This document shows, one piece after another, positions 1 to 7,762 of a stretch of 64,000 nt of DNA. Under the pieces are notes generated by a model. That model had not been told where the DNA came from. It worked only from the letters and a program-made list of their open reading frames with translations, and searched no databases. A program made the position numbers and the translations under genes. This stretch comes from Bacteroidota bacterium (GTDB lineage: Bacteria > Bacteroidota > Bacteroidia > Chitinophagales > LD1): contig JAFDYN010000009.1 in NCBI GenBank assembly GCA_018267385.1, forward strand, positions 161,959 through 225,958. Reading direction: 5' to 3'. The first letter of the stretch is position 1. The number at the start of each line of letters is the position of its first letter.

Positions 1-45
1 TGGCAGATTTATGTATTTTCGGGCTACCAGAAGGAATTTTACTGA
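1..45 (+). CDS. C-terminal end of an upstream gene (partial)
   Basis: Frame 1 is open from the first base and ends at TGA at 43-45, encoding the 14 residues WQIYVFSGYQKEFY. The tail ends 21 bp before mltD and on the same strand, so the two could be co-transcribed. Fourteen residues are too few to assign a family. It may also be a chance open stretch at the window edge. Confidence 0.35.
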   Translation, partial: WQIYVFSGYQKEFY

Positions 46-66
46 CCCGAAAAATTTTTAGAAATC

Positions 67-1710
67 ATGACAATGGTTTTAAAAATCAAACTCTTCAAGA
101 GGCTCTTACCTATGGCTGTGGCTACCGTCATGGCATCCGTACCTGCCTGGGCGGTCAATCCGTTTACCGTAGACAGTGTGATGCGGGCGGATGTAGACCC
201 GGTGGTCATCTCGCTGGATAGTATGTCTTACCAGCTTTTCACGCGGGATAAGCTATTTGGCACCAGCGCAGAGCTGGAGCGCTGTGTGTCTATACCTCGC
301 GACCAGCTCCCTACCTACCCCCCTGCCGAGATGAAGAAGCGGATGAAGATGATCCCCGCAGTCGTCTCTATGGATTACAATGCTGACGTACAGGCCTTTA
401 TAGACTTGTTTGCGTTCCGCAAAAGGGACCTGATGACCAAGCTGCTGGCCAGCTCGCAGATCTATTTCCCACTCTTTGAGGCGGAGCTGGACCGAAACCA
501 GATGCCTGACGAGCTGAAGTACCTGCCCGTGATAGAGTCTGCACTGAACCCGCAGGCGGTTTCGCCCGCAGGCGCTACCGGCCTCTGGCAGATGATGTAC
601 AGCACCGGCAAGATGATGGGCCTCGACGCCAATAGCTACTATGACGAGCGCCGCGACCCGATCAAGTCGACCAAAGGAGGCGTGAAGTACCTCAAGCAAC
701 TGTACGACCTCTATGGTGACTGGCAGCTGGCACTGGCAGCGTACAACTCGGGCCCCGGCTATGTCAATAAGGCGATAGCCCGCGCCGGTGGCGTCAAGAA
801 CTTCTGGGCGATCAAGAACTTCCTGCCCGCCGAGACGCGCAGCTATGTGCCTACCTACCTGGCAGTGGTCTACGTGATGCACTACTACCGCGACTATAAG
901 CTGGTCTCTGCCGAGCCCCGCCGTGAGCTGTACGCCGTAGATACGGTATCTGTGAAAGGCCACGTGACGCTGAAGCACATCGCCTCTACCCTCGGTATGC
1001 CGCTGGAGGAGCTACAGTTTCTCAATCCGGCGCTGAAGGCCTCTATCGTGCCGCTCATGGCCAATGGCTACCCGCTCAATATACCGGTCAACTACTTTGC
1101 GAGCTTTGAGGCCAAGAAAGATGTACTGCAGAATGATCCGGAGCTGAGCACACTAGCCAGTATCAACGAGATGTATGCCAACCCTGTGATGGTCCGTGTG
1201 CCACGCTATGTCTACTACAAGGTGCGCAAGTATGACAATATCTCTACCGTAGCAGCCCGCTATGGCGTATCTGCCGCTGAGATACGCGAGTGGAACCACC
1301 TGAAGAATAACTACATAGCCCGAGGGCAAAACCTCAAGATACTGACCTTCCCTGAGGTGCCTAGCTATCAAAACCAGCAGGCTGCCGCCCAGACACAGGT
1401 GAAGCCTGACAGCGCTACTGCTGCTGCCTCTGACACTGCGGGTCATGTGGTCTCTGAGCAGGTGGTCTACTACTACGGCCAGGACAAGATAGACACTGCT
1501 AAAACTGTAGCTGCTCCGCAGAAGAAAGCTGCGCCCGCACAGGCCTCCAAGGCACCTGCCATCCGCTACTACCGTGTGCAGAGTGGTGATAGCCTCTGGA
1601 GCATCACACAGCACTATCCGGGCCTCACCATCAATAAGCTGAAAGCTGACAACCGTCTCACCGGCAGGTCTACCCTCATGAAGGGACAGGTGCTAAAGAT
1701 CATACTGTAA
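67..1710 (+). CDS. mltD: Membrane-bound lytic murein transglycosylase D-like protein with LysM repeats
   Basis: This enzyme is predicted to cleave the MurNAc-GlcNAc bond of peptidoglycan in the periplasm, with LysM modules holding it on the wall. A signal peptide covers about residues 1-29 (ending AWA). The SLT domain spans about 145-260 and contains the ESALNP motif with the catalytic glutamate at residue 157, followed by GATGLWQMM and the AAYNSGPG motif typical of family 1 transglycosylases. A degenerate LysM-like stretch lies at about 313-360, and two clear LysM modules lie at about 377-425 and 499-547, joined by an Ala/Gln/Thr-rich linker. At 547 aa it is a normal size for Bacteroidota MltD. 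An alternative ATG at 73 would remove two residues. A terminator follows directly, so the gene is probably the end of its transcript. Confidence 0.93.
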   Translation: MTMVLKIKLFKRLLPMAVATVMASVPAWAVNPFTVDSVMRADVDPVVISLDSMSYQLFTRDKLFGTSAELERCVSIPRDQLPTYPPAEMKKRMKMIPAVVSMDYNADVQAFIDLFAFRKRDLMTKLLASSQIYFPLFEAELDRNQMPDELKYLPVIESALNPQAVSPAGATGLWQMMYSTGKMMGLDANSYYDERRDPIKSTKGGVKYLKQLYDLYGDWQLALAAYNSGPGYVNKAIARAGGVKNFWAIKNFLPAETRSYVPTYLAVVYVMHYYRDYKLVSAEPRRELYAVDTVSVKGHVTLKHIASTLGMPLEELQFLNPALKASIVPLMANGYPLNIPVNYFASFEAKKDVLQNDPELSTLASINEMYANPVMVRVPRYVYYKVRKYDNISTVAARYGVSAAEIREWNHLKNNYIARGQNLKILTFPEVPSYQNQQAAAQTQVKPDSATAAASDTAGHVVSEQVVYYYGQDKIDTAKTVAAPQKKAAPAQASKAPAIRYYRVQSGDSLWSITQHYPGLTINKLKADNRLTGRSTLMKGQVLKIIL

Positions 1711-1763
1711 CTAAAAGGTGTCTGTTGACTGGTGACAGTTGGCTGGCCATACAAGAAATAGAG

Positions 1764-1785
1764 AAGCCCCGGTAAGGGGCTTTTT
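1764..1785 (+). terminator. Intrinsic terminator after mltD
   Basis: A perfect 7-bp stem (AAGCCCC / GGGGCTT) with a GGTAA loop is followed by a T run at 1781-1785. It lies about 55 bp after the mltD stop codon. Confidence 0.85.
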
Positions 1786-1883
1786 CATGCCCTCCAACCT
1801 CCCAAAGGGAGACTTAATACAAACTACAGAACAGGCTGTTAAGTTTCTCTTACGGGGAGTTGTATTCTAGTCCTCTTTGGACC

Positions 1884-2480
1884 TTATTGCTTCGGATGTG
1901 CCTCACTGGCTGCCTTCATCATCGCCTCTATCTGCTTTTGGGTAAAGCTGCGGCCATCTACCCCCTGATCGTGGATATAGTACCGCTCGCCCCTGATATC
2001 CCGCGCCACCTCAAAGTGGTATTCCTTCTTGCCCATGTTATTGGCCTCATAGAGCAGCGCCTCCGGTTTATCTATGATGAACTTAGAGAAGACAGACATC
2101 GGATTGTCTTGTGCGTCTTTCCTGCGCTGGGCTATGGTAGCGGGCATCTCCGTGTAGCTCATATCTATGATGATGGCAAAGGTAGTATCAGGAGCCGTGA
2201 TCACCACCCCCTGATCAAAGGTGACAGCAGAGCCCACCGGTGCCTTGATGAGAAACGGTAGCGGAGGATTGACCGTATCGAGGTCTATGTCGGCATACTC
2301 TACGGCCTTAGGCTTCACGGGGAGTTTGGCAGCGGTAGCGCTGTCTTTCCCGGCGGGAGCTGTGGCAGCTTTGACCGGCTGAGTGTGCATGTTGGTTGGC
2401 TTTGCAGGTGGCGTGACCTTGGCCTGTGCGGTGCAGGTATGCGCCAGTAGCGCGAGCGCACCGAGGAGGACTATTTTCAT
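1884..2480 (-). CDS. Secreted protein of unknown function
   Basis: This 198-residue protein begins with a clear signal peptide (about residues 1-19, ending TAQA). A low-complexity Pro/Lys/Ala/Thr linker runs to about residue 60. The remaining 135 residues look like a small alpha/beta domain, with IIIDMSYTEMP and a C-terminal helix rich in Met, Ala and Lys. I do not recognise the family. It is divergent from the GT2 gene at 2543 and convergent with mltD, so it stands alone. Secretion to the periplasm or surface is inferred from the signal peptide only. Confidence 0.75.
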   Translation of the reverse strand: MKIVLLGALALLAHTCTAQAKVTPPAKPTNMHTQPVKAATAPAGKDSATAAKLPVKPKAVEYADIDLDTVNPPLPFLIKAPVGSAVTFDQGVVITAPDTTFAIIIDMSYTEMPATIAQRRKDAQDNPMSVFSKFIIDKPEALLYEANNMGKKEYHFEVARDIRGERYYIHDQGVDGRSFTQKQIEAMMKAASEAHPKQ

Positions 2481-2528
2481 GAGTAGCGGGTTTTAGTATA
2501 TCAAATATAACAGAATGAATGCTTCGTT

Positions 2529-2536
2529 TATATTCG
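2529..2536 (+). promoter_or_regulatory. Candidate -7 box of the GT2 gene
   Basis: TATATTCG resembles the Bacteroidota -7 element TAnnTTTG and ends 6 nt before the ATG at 2543. Its position argues for the start at 2543 rather than the upstream ATG at 2519. I found no convincing -33 box. Confidence 0.4.
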
Positions 2537-2542
2537 CAGGGC

Positions 2543-3382
2543 ATGGTACCCATCACCCTCGTCATACCCACGCTGGATAGCAGCAGCTTCATAGCGCAGA
2601 CCATAGCGCACTACGATGCGATGCTCAGGCGCGGGCTGCTGCAGGCTGTGATCATAGTAGATGATAGTAGTACGGATGCTACCTGGCAGACCCTCTGCCG
2701 GGAGAAAGATACCCTCGCCTCCCCTATCCTGCTGCTACGGCTGGATACACGCTATGGCCAGCTGATAGCCTACAGCGCGGGCGTGCAGCGCGCCGCTACG
2801 GATATCATCCTGCACTGTGATGATGACGTGCTCCTGTCTGAGGCAGATCTCTGGGCTTTTACAGCCGAGTTTGAGCGTACAGGGGCATCGATCCTTTATG
2901 GCCTTGCCAAAGGGAAAAGTGATCATCCACGGGGCCGTAGTACCTTCCTTTGGCTGGTCAAGACATTTGTTTTCTACAGGCTGCCTGACAAGGAGTTTAG
3001 CAGTCTGGTCCTCTATAGCCGCAATAGTATGGATCGCATATTCCGCCGTGCCTGGGGCTTTCGCGGCAATCTTTTTACACCGTGGATCTTTCACCCGCAT
3101 GAGGTCTACCATACCTATCTGGGCGATGGTTCGCGCATACTGCCCCATGAGAGCCGCTATAGCCTGGCAGGGTATATTCACCACCAGAAGTTCCTCTTTA
3201 TGATGCTGGCCCGGCTGCTATCGCTCTTGCTCACCGTGAGTGTGACAGCATGCATCCTGGCTGGCGCAGCGAGCCTTTTTGTTTATGCTTTGCTGATACT
3301 TGGCGTTGTTCTTTTTGCAGTGAGCGCCTTTCTTATCAAGGTGAAATCCAGGTTAGATTTTGCAGTGGCGGAATCTCACTAG
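2543..3382 (+). CDS. Family 2 glycosyltransferase, membrane associated
   Basis: This GT-A fold glycosyltransferase probably adds a sugar to a lipid carrier or polysaccharide at the inner membrane. From the ATG at 2543 it has 279 residues. The N-terminus is the usual VIPTLDSSS strand, a nucleotide-binding VDDSSTD lies at residues 39-45, and the metal-binding DDD (DXD equivalent) is at residues 93-95. Two hydrophobic segments near the C-terminus (about 210-265) should anchor it, as in bactoprenol glucosyltransferases such as GtrB or the DPM1-like group. An in-frame ATG at 2519 would add eight residues but lies upstream of the candidate -7 box. No other glycan genes are adjacent, so the acceptor is unknown. 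Confidence 0.85.
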   Translation: MVPITLVIPTLDSSSFIAQTIAHYDAMLRRGLLQAVIIVDDSSTDATWQTLCREKDTLASPILLLRLDTRYGQLIAYSAGVQRAATDIILHCDDDVLLSEADLWAFTAEFERTGASILYGLAKGKSDHPRGRSTFLWLVKTFVFYRLPDKEFSSLVLYSRNSMDRIFRRAWGFRGNLFTPWIFHPHEVYHTYLGDGSRILPHESRYSLAGYIHHQKFLFMMLARLLSLLLTVSVTACILAGAASLFVYALLILGVVLFAVSAFLIKVKSRLDFAVAESH

Positions 3383-3483
3383 GTCTACCCAATGGTTTCA
3401 TTCATATATAATATCCCTTGCACATTTTGGGGAAATTAAGGCTTTGGCACAACCTTCGTTTTAGCCTTTGCTAAATCAAAGTC

Positions 3484-3954
3484 ATGAAAGCAACCATCTC
3501 AAAAGCGCTGCCTGTGATCATGGTGTTCGTCACCCTGTCTATCTCTGCCCAGATCAATACAGGCATAGGCTATATGCACGGCACAAACAAGAAGAATGAC
3601 ACCTCCACCGTGTCCAGATATGATGCAGACAAGGCCCTCGCCAAAAAGGACCATGCTGATACAGTGGTGATCAAACGCACCCCTACCGCCGCCAGTGAGG
3701 CCAGGGACGCACGTATAGAGCGTGAGCGCAAGGAAAACGCGGGCAATACCGACACTACCGCCGGGACCGCCACTACTACTGCAGACGATAACGGAGCAGC
3801 CAGCAGCTCTACAGCCACGTATATATCTACAGTAAATGGTGACTGTATATCGCCTGCCTGGCGCTATGCTGCCGTGGGCCTGGGCCTCCTCTCCCTGCTG
3901 CTCATCCTCCTGCTCGTGATGGGCAGAAAGAAAGATGAACCACGTAGGGCTTAG
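3484..3954 (+). CDS. Small single-pass membrane protein of unknown function
   Basis: The 156-residue product has an N-terminal signal peptide (about 1-22, ending SISAQ). A hydrophilic, charged and Thr/Ala/Asp-rich middle of about 100 residues includes a TTAGTATTTADDNGAA stretch. One transmembrane helix at about 129-147 is followed by a basic tail (GRKKDEPRRA). The topology suggests a disordered periplasmic segment tethered to the inner membrane. The gene ends 1 bp before the stop codon of the convergent binding-protein gene. The family is not recognised. Confidence 0.7.
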   Translation: MKATISKALPVIMVFVTLSISAQINTGIGYMHGTNKKNDTSTVSRYDADKALAKKDHADTVVIKRTPTAASEARDARIERERKENAGNTDTTAGTATTTADDNGAASSSTATYISTVNGDCISPAWRYAAVGLGLLSLLLILLLVMGRKKDEPRRA

Positions 3955-3955
3955 C

Positions 3956-5569
3956 TCACTCCAGCCTGACGCGCTTCAGGTCCAGCAGATTCAGGCCATT
4001 GGGGCGGAGGTTCTTGACCCGCTTCTGCGTAAATCGTAACACTTCGTCATAATACAGGGGCACCACCGGTGCCTCCTTTATGATGATCTGCTCCAGCTGA
4101 TGATACAGCGCGTAGCGCAGGCTGTCATTATTCTCCGTCAGTGAGCGCTCGTATATACGGTCATATTCGGCATTGTGAAATCTGGTATAGTTTGGCGGAG
4201 CCGTATTGCCACTATAGAATACCGTGAAGTAACTCTCTGCATCCGGATAGTCTGCTATCCATGACCCACGGAAGAATGCCACCTGCCCCTCGCTCATGCG
4301 CTGGCGCAGTATAGCCGGTTCGGTCACCTCTACCTTCAGGTGTATGTTGACCTTCTCCAGTTGCTTGGAGAGCATCAGGGCCATTTCTTTGTAGGTGTCG
4401 TTGGTATAGAGTGTCAGCGCCAGTACCTTGCCACTATAGCCCGCTTCTTTTAGCAGCTCCTGTGACCGCTGCGGGTCGTAGTGGTAGCCTCTGATCCCGG
4501 CATCAAAGCTAGGCAGGCCGGGGGGCGTGAAGCCCTGCTCCGCAGGACGGCCAATGCCATTGCGCAGGTAGCGTATCAGCTCTGCGCGGTCAAAGCCATA
4601 ATTGATAGCCTGTCGTACCCGCACATCATAGAGCGGCTGTGTGCTGTCTCCGGTCATCAGAAAGCCGAGGTATTCCGTATTGAGATAAGGAACTTTGCTC
4701 AGGTCAAAGCGCTCACTTAATCCCTTTTTCAGCGCTCCATTCTCATCTATCACTTCATCCTGAAAGCTGGCATCTATGCCCGAGATCAGGTCCAGCTTAC
4801 CTTGCTTGAAGGCGACAAACTCTGTCTTTTTATTTCCAATGAAAGAAATGCGTACGCCCTTGATATGCGGCAGCCGCTCGCCGTTTTCCATTTCAAAATA
4901 CTTTTCATTTCTGGCCAGGATCATAGCGGAGCCTTCACGCCATACTCGCAGGTAAAAGGGACCCGTACCCACAGGATGCGACCGGAAGTCAGGCCCATAC
5001 TTCTCTACGGCCTCATGGGGTATCACAGAGCAATACTGCATGGTGAGGATGCCGAGCATGGGCCGGAAGGGACGCAGCAGGTGCAGCACAAAGGTGGAGT
5101 CATCGGGAGCCTCAAACGGTCGCAGCGTGTCCACCCTATCGTGAAAGACCCAGGCACCCGGAGAGGCTGTGCGCGGATCAGCCACACGAGTGAGCGAATA
5201 GAGCACATCCTGAGCTGTGACGTGTCGCTCCCGGCCCTGAAAACAGGCATCAGGGTGAAAGGCAACATCCCGCCGCAGGTGAAAGATATAGGTGCGACCG
5301 CTGTCTGCTATGTCCCACCGGTAGGCTATACATGGCCGCACGCGCAGGCTATCATCCAGCTGCACCAGCCCGTTGTAGAGTGCGTCGCAGGCCCATATGC
5401 CGGACTGGTCACGCGCAAAGGCCGGGTCGAGAGAGGCAATGCCGGCAGCCTGATTGTAGTGAAAGACCTGCCTGTCAAAAGGCAGGTGATCCTCCCGGCA
5501 GGACTGCATCACCAGCAGACAGCCTGCGGCCAGCGATAGAAAAAGCAAACGGGTGTACCTGTGAATCAT
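3956..5569 (-). CDS. ABC transporter solute-binding lipoprotein, family 5 (peptide/nickel type)
   Basis: This is a 537-residue extracytoplasmic binding protein of the OppA/DppA family, expected to capture peptides or similar solutes for an ABC importer. A lipoprotein signal peptide ends at Cys24 (MQSC). The body shows family hallmarks: DPAFARDQSGIWACDALYNGLVQLD near the N-terminus, PHEAVEKYGPDF, GTGPFYL, VRQAINYGFDR and GFTPPGLPSFD. No permease or ATPase genes are adjacent; the neighbours are an unrelated small membrane protein and a divergent beta-barrel gene. The partner subunits must therefore be elsewhere. The substrate cannot be read from the sequence. Confidence 0.88.
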   Translation of the reverse strand: MIHRYTRLLFLSLAAGCLLVMQSCREDHLPFDRQVFHYNQAAGIASLDPAFARDQSGIWACDALYNGLVQLDDSLRVRPCIAYRWDIADSGRTYIFHLRRDVAFHPDACFQGRERHVTAQDVLYSLTRVADPRTASPGAWVFHDRVDTLRPFEAPDDSTFVLHLLRPFRPMLGILTMQYCSVIPHEAVEKYGPDFRSHPVGTGPFYLRVWREGSAMILARNEKYFEMENGERLPHIKGVRISFIGNKKTEFVAFKQGKLDLISGIDASFQDEVIDENGALKKGLSERFDLSKVPYLNTEYLGFLMTGDSTQPLYDVRVRQAINYGFDRAELIRYLRNGIGRPAEQGFTPPGLPSFDAGIRGYHYDPQRSQELLKEAGYSGKVLALTLYTNDTYKEMALMLSKQLEKVNIHLKVEVTEPAILRQRMSEGQVAFFRGSWIADYPDAESYFTVFYSGNTAPPNYTRFHNAEYDRIYERSLTENNDSLRYALYHQLEQIIIKEAPVVPLYYDEVLRFTQKRVKNLRPNGLNLLDLKRVRLE

Positions 5570-5727
5570 CCGTGTCTAAACTCTCAAATCCCCGGCACAT
5601 TCTCACGAAAGTAATACACATAATGCTGTGTAGATTACTTCGGGAATTCTTCTATATTTATGAAAACTTAACCGCAAAATTTATCTATCATTATCTATTC
5701 TGATTTGCAAACCAAAATCACTCAATT

Positions 5728-6780
5728 ATGAAAAAACTCAACTTGCTCCTGATCCTCGTATTGGCTGTAGCTATTCACTCATACGGGCAGTATTTCACTG
5801 TAAAACTGGGCGGCGGCTACTCCTGGCCGGGCCTGCAGAATAGTACTACGGTATTGACCTTTCAGCCGGGAGCCGATCCTGATCCGGCCAAGGCTACCAT
5901 CATCCCACTGGTAGCGCTGAATACCACGACCACCGACTCAGCCAAAAACAGGTATCAGAAGAATGTATATGGCACCTATGGACAGGGCGGACATATTGAC
6001 TTTTCTTTTGGGTATATGATCAATCCGTATTTCGGCGTAGAAATAGATGGAGCTTATCTCTGGGGCTCTACCATCTCTGCCTCTCAGACGGTAGATCTGG
6101 GTACCCTGCTGGGTAGTAATGCCACGATCGTGACCAGGACTCACTCCAATGGCCTCAGCCTAAATCCATCCTTGTACTTCAGAGGAGCCAAGCCGGGAGC
6201 CAAAGTAGCCCCTTTTGCACGTCTGGGGATAGCATTGCCTGTCTTTGGTGCACTGTATCACTCTCTGGATATAGACCTGCCCAACACTCTGCTCGATCCT
6301 AACGGAGCCAAGGCTCATATAGAAGTAAAAACAGAATCGACTGTTTCCCTCGGGTTTCAGGGTGGCGTGGGTGTAGAGTATACTCCTATACCGCTGATCA
6401 CCGTTTATGGCGAGGTAAATGCTCAATACCTGATGGCACGTGCCAAGCAGTCTGACCTGACTGCCTACACACTAGCTCTGGGCCATAATGCAGCTACCAA
6501 TACGCTGTCCGGTTATACTACATATAGCAAAGTGACAAACTTTGTAGATAACCTGACCTATGCCAACAACACGACAGACTTGGGCAAACAACGTGATGCT
6601 TCAGGTGGCCACAATAGCGATCCTAACTATGTAAATGAAGACAAGGGTCATGACGTACTGCGTCAGGTGGCCAATATCACCAACTTTGGTTTCACGGTCG
6701 GTGTAAGGTTCAATATGAGCAAGAAGATCTTTACTGATCCATTTGGCAAGAAGGCAAAAGCTGCTGCCAGCGCCAAATGA
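5728..6780 (+). CDS. Outer membrane beta-barrel protein
   Basis: This 350-residue secreted protein has a signal peptide (about 1-20, ending SYG). It then shows alternating hydrophobic strands with aromatic belts and Gly-rich turns (VKLGGGYSWPG, GGHIDFSFGYMINPYFGVEIDGAYL, GGVGVEYTPIPLITVYGEV). The C-terminus contains a final strand (FTVGVRFNMSK) and a short basic tail. This pattern fits the Bacteroidota outer-membrane-protein beta-barrel families, probably 8-10 strands. The substrate or role is unknown. It is monocistronic, with about 158 bp of AT-rich upstream sequence and a strong terminator directly after. Confidence 0.75.
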   Translation: MKKLNLLLILVLAVAIHSYGQYFTVKLGGGYSWPGLQNSTTVLTFQPGADPDPAKATIIPLVALNTTTTDSAKNRYQKNVYGTYGQGGHIDFSFGYMINPYFGVEIDGAYLWGSTISASQTVDLGTLLGSNATIVTRTHSNGLSLNPSLYFRGAKPGAKVAPFARLGIALPVFGALYHSLDIDLPNTLLDPNGAKAHIEVKTESTVSLGFQGGVGVEYTPIPLITVYGEVNAQYLMARAKQSDLTAYTLALGHNAATNTLSGYTTYSKVTNFVDNLTYANNTTDLGKQRDASGGHNSDPNYVNEDKGHDVLRQVANITNFGFTVGVRFNMSKKIFTDPFGKKAKAAASAK

Positions 6781-6803
6781 TACACGTAAATAACTAATGT
6801 AAG

Positions 6804-6828
6804 AAGCCGGATCAGTCCGGCTTTTTTT
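6804..6828 (+). terminator. Intrinsic terminator after the beta-barrel gene
   Basis: An 8-bp perfect stem (AAGCCGGA / TCCGGCTT) with a TCAG loop is followed by a T7 run. It lies about 23 bp after the stop codon. Confidence 0.9.
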
Positions 6829-6841
6829 ATGCTCTGACAAA

Positions 6842-7597
6842 TCAGAGAAAAACTTTATTTAACAGCTTGTCGTATCCGATCACTTTCTCGACGTATGGCA
6901 GCCGCACTGCCTGGCGGATATAATTCAGATGCCGCATATTGTGCAGGTCAGTAGCCACAAAATCGATCATATCGCTGTCTATGAGCTTTTGGGCTGTAGA
7001 CCGTGCCCCATCCCCATAGGTACCGGTCAGAGAGGAGATATTGAGCTGAAAATAGACCCCTTGGTCTTTTAGCATTTTGTACTCATCCAGCTCGTCGCTG
7101 TAGTAATATGGATATCGCTCCGGATGCGCCAGAACGACCTTGTAGCCATTGGAGATCAGATTGTAGAAGTAAGACGTGGTACTAAAGGATTTCATAAGGT
7201 AGGATAACTCTACCAGCACATAGTTGTCCCCCATGGTCAGCAGGTTTCGCTTCTCTATTTTAGGCATGATGGTCTCATCCAGATAGTATTCAGCCCAAGC
7301 ATCAAATGCCACATCTATAGCCGCCTCTTTGAGAGCCTGACGCACCATATCCCGGCCATTCAGAATGATCTCTGGAGTATTATTATAGCCTCCGCTCATG
7401 ATATGCGGTGAGGTGATGATCTTGCGAAAGCCGAGATCTGCCAATCCCTTGATCAGGATAAGCGACTCTTCCATCGTCTTAGCACCATCGTCTATACCGG
7501 GTATGAGATGCGAGTGTAGGTCTACGCCCAGCCCTGACAGGTCCGTCAGGTTGGATAGAATTTCCTTTTTCTTAAACAGATTACTAAAGAGGCCCAC
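6842..7597 (-). CDS. CpsB/CapC-family PHP-fold tyrosine phosphatase
   Basis: This 251-residue PHP-domain protein belongs to the manganese-dependent phosphatases that control capsule and exopolysaccharide kinases in other bacteria (CpsB, YwqE). The signature DLHSHLIPGIDDG near residue 26 supplies metal-binding histidines. TSPHIM, VLAHPERYPYYY and a terminal FVATDLHNMRH supply the remaining ligands. No tyrosine kinase or capsule export gene is adjacent, so its target is not evident here. Homologues in Bacteroidota usually sit in or near polysaccharide loci; a flippase gene occurs far downstream at 55.5 kb but is not linked. Confidence 0.88.
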   Translation of the reverse strand: MGLFSNLFKKKEILSNLTDLSGLGVDLHSHLIPGIDDGAKTMEESLILIKGLADLGFRKIITSPHIMSGGYNNTPEIILNGRDMVRQALKEAAIDVAFDAWAEYYLDETIMPKIEKRNLLTMGDNYVLVELSYLMKSFSTTSYFYNLISNGYKVVLAHPERYPYYYSDELDEYKMLKDQGVYFQLNISSLTGTYGDGARSTAQKLIDSDMIDFVATDLHNMRHLNYIRQAVRLPYVEKVIGYDKLLNKVFL

Positions 7598-7762
7598 AGA
7601 CTATTTTGCTTTTAACAAAAGTACGACAATGATAGCGGTATGCGCGGATCCACTGATGTACTTAATAACATAAAACTGTTAAAATCTATCTCATGTCAGT
7701 AGGCTCTAGCGTCGATCATCAAAGATTACTACCGCCAATAATAATTATCTTGGCCGTTCGTT

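Noticed and set aside
253..978. Minus-strand 241-codon open frame inside mltD
   Set aside because: It lies entirely opposite a well-supported transglycosylase, has His/Val/Arg-rich nonsense composition and no signal or domain.
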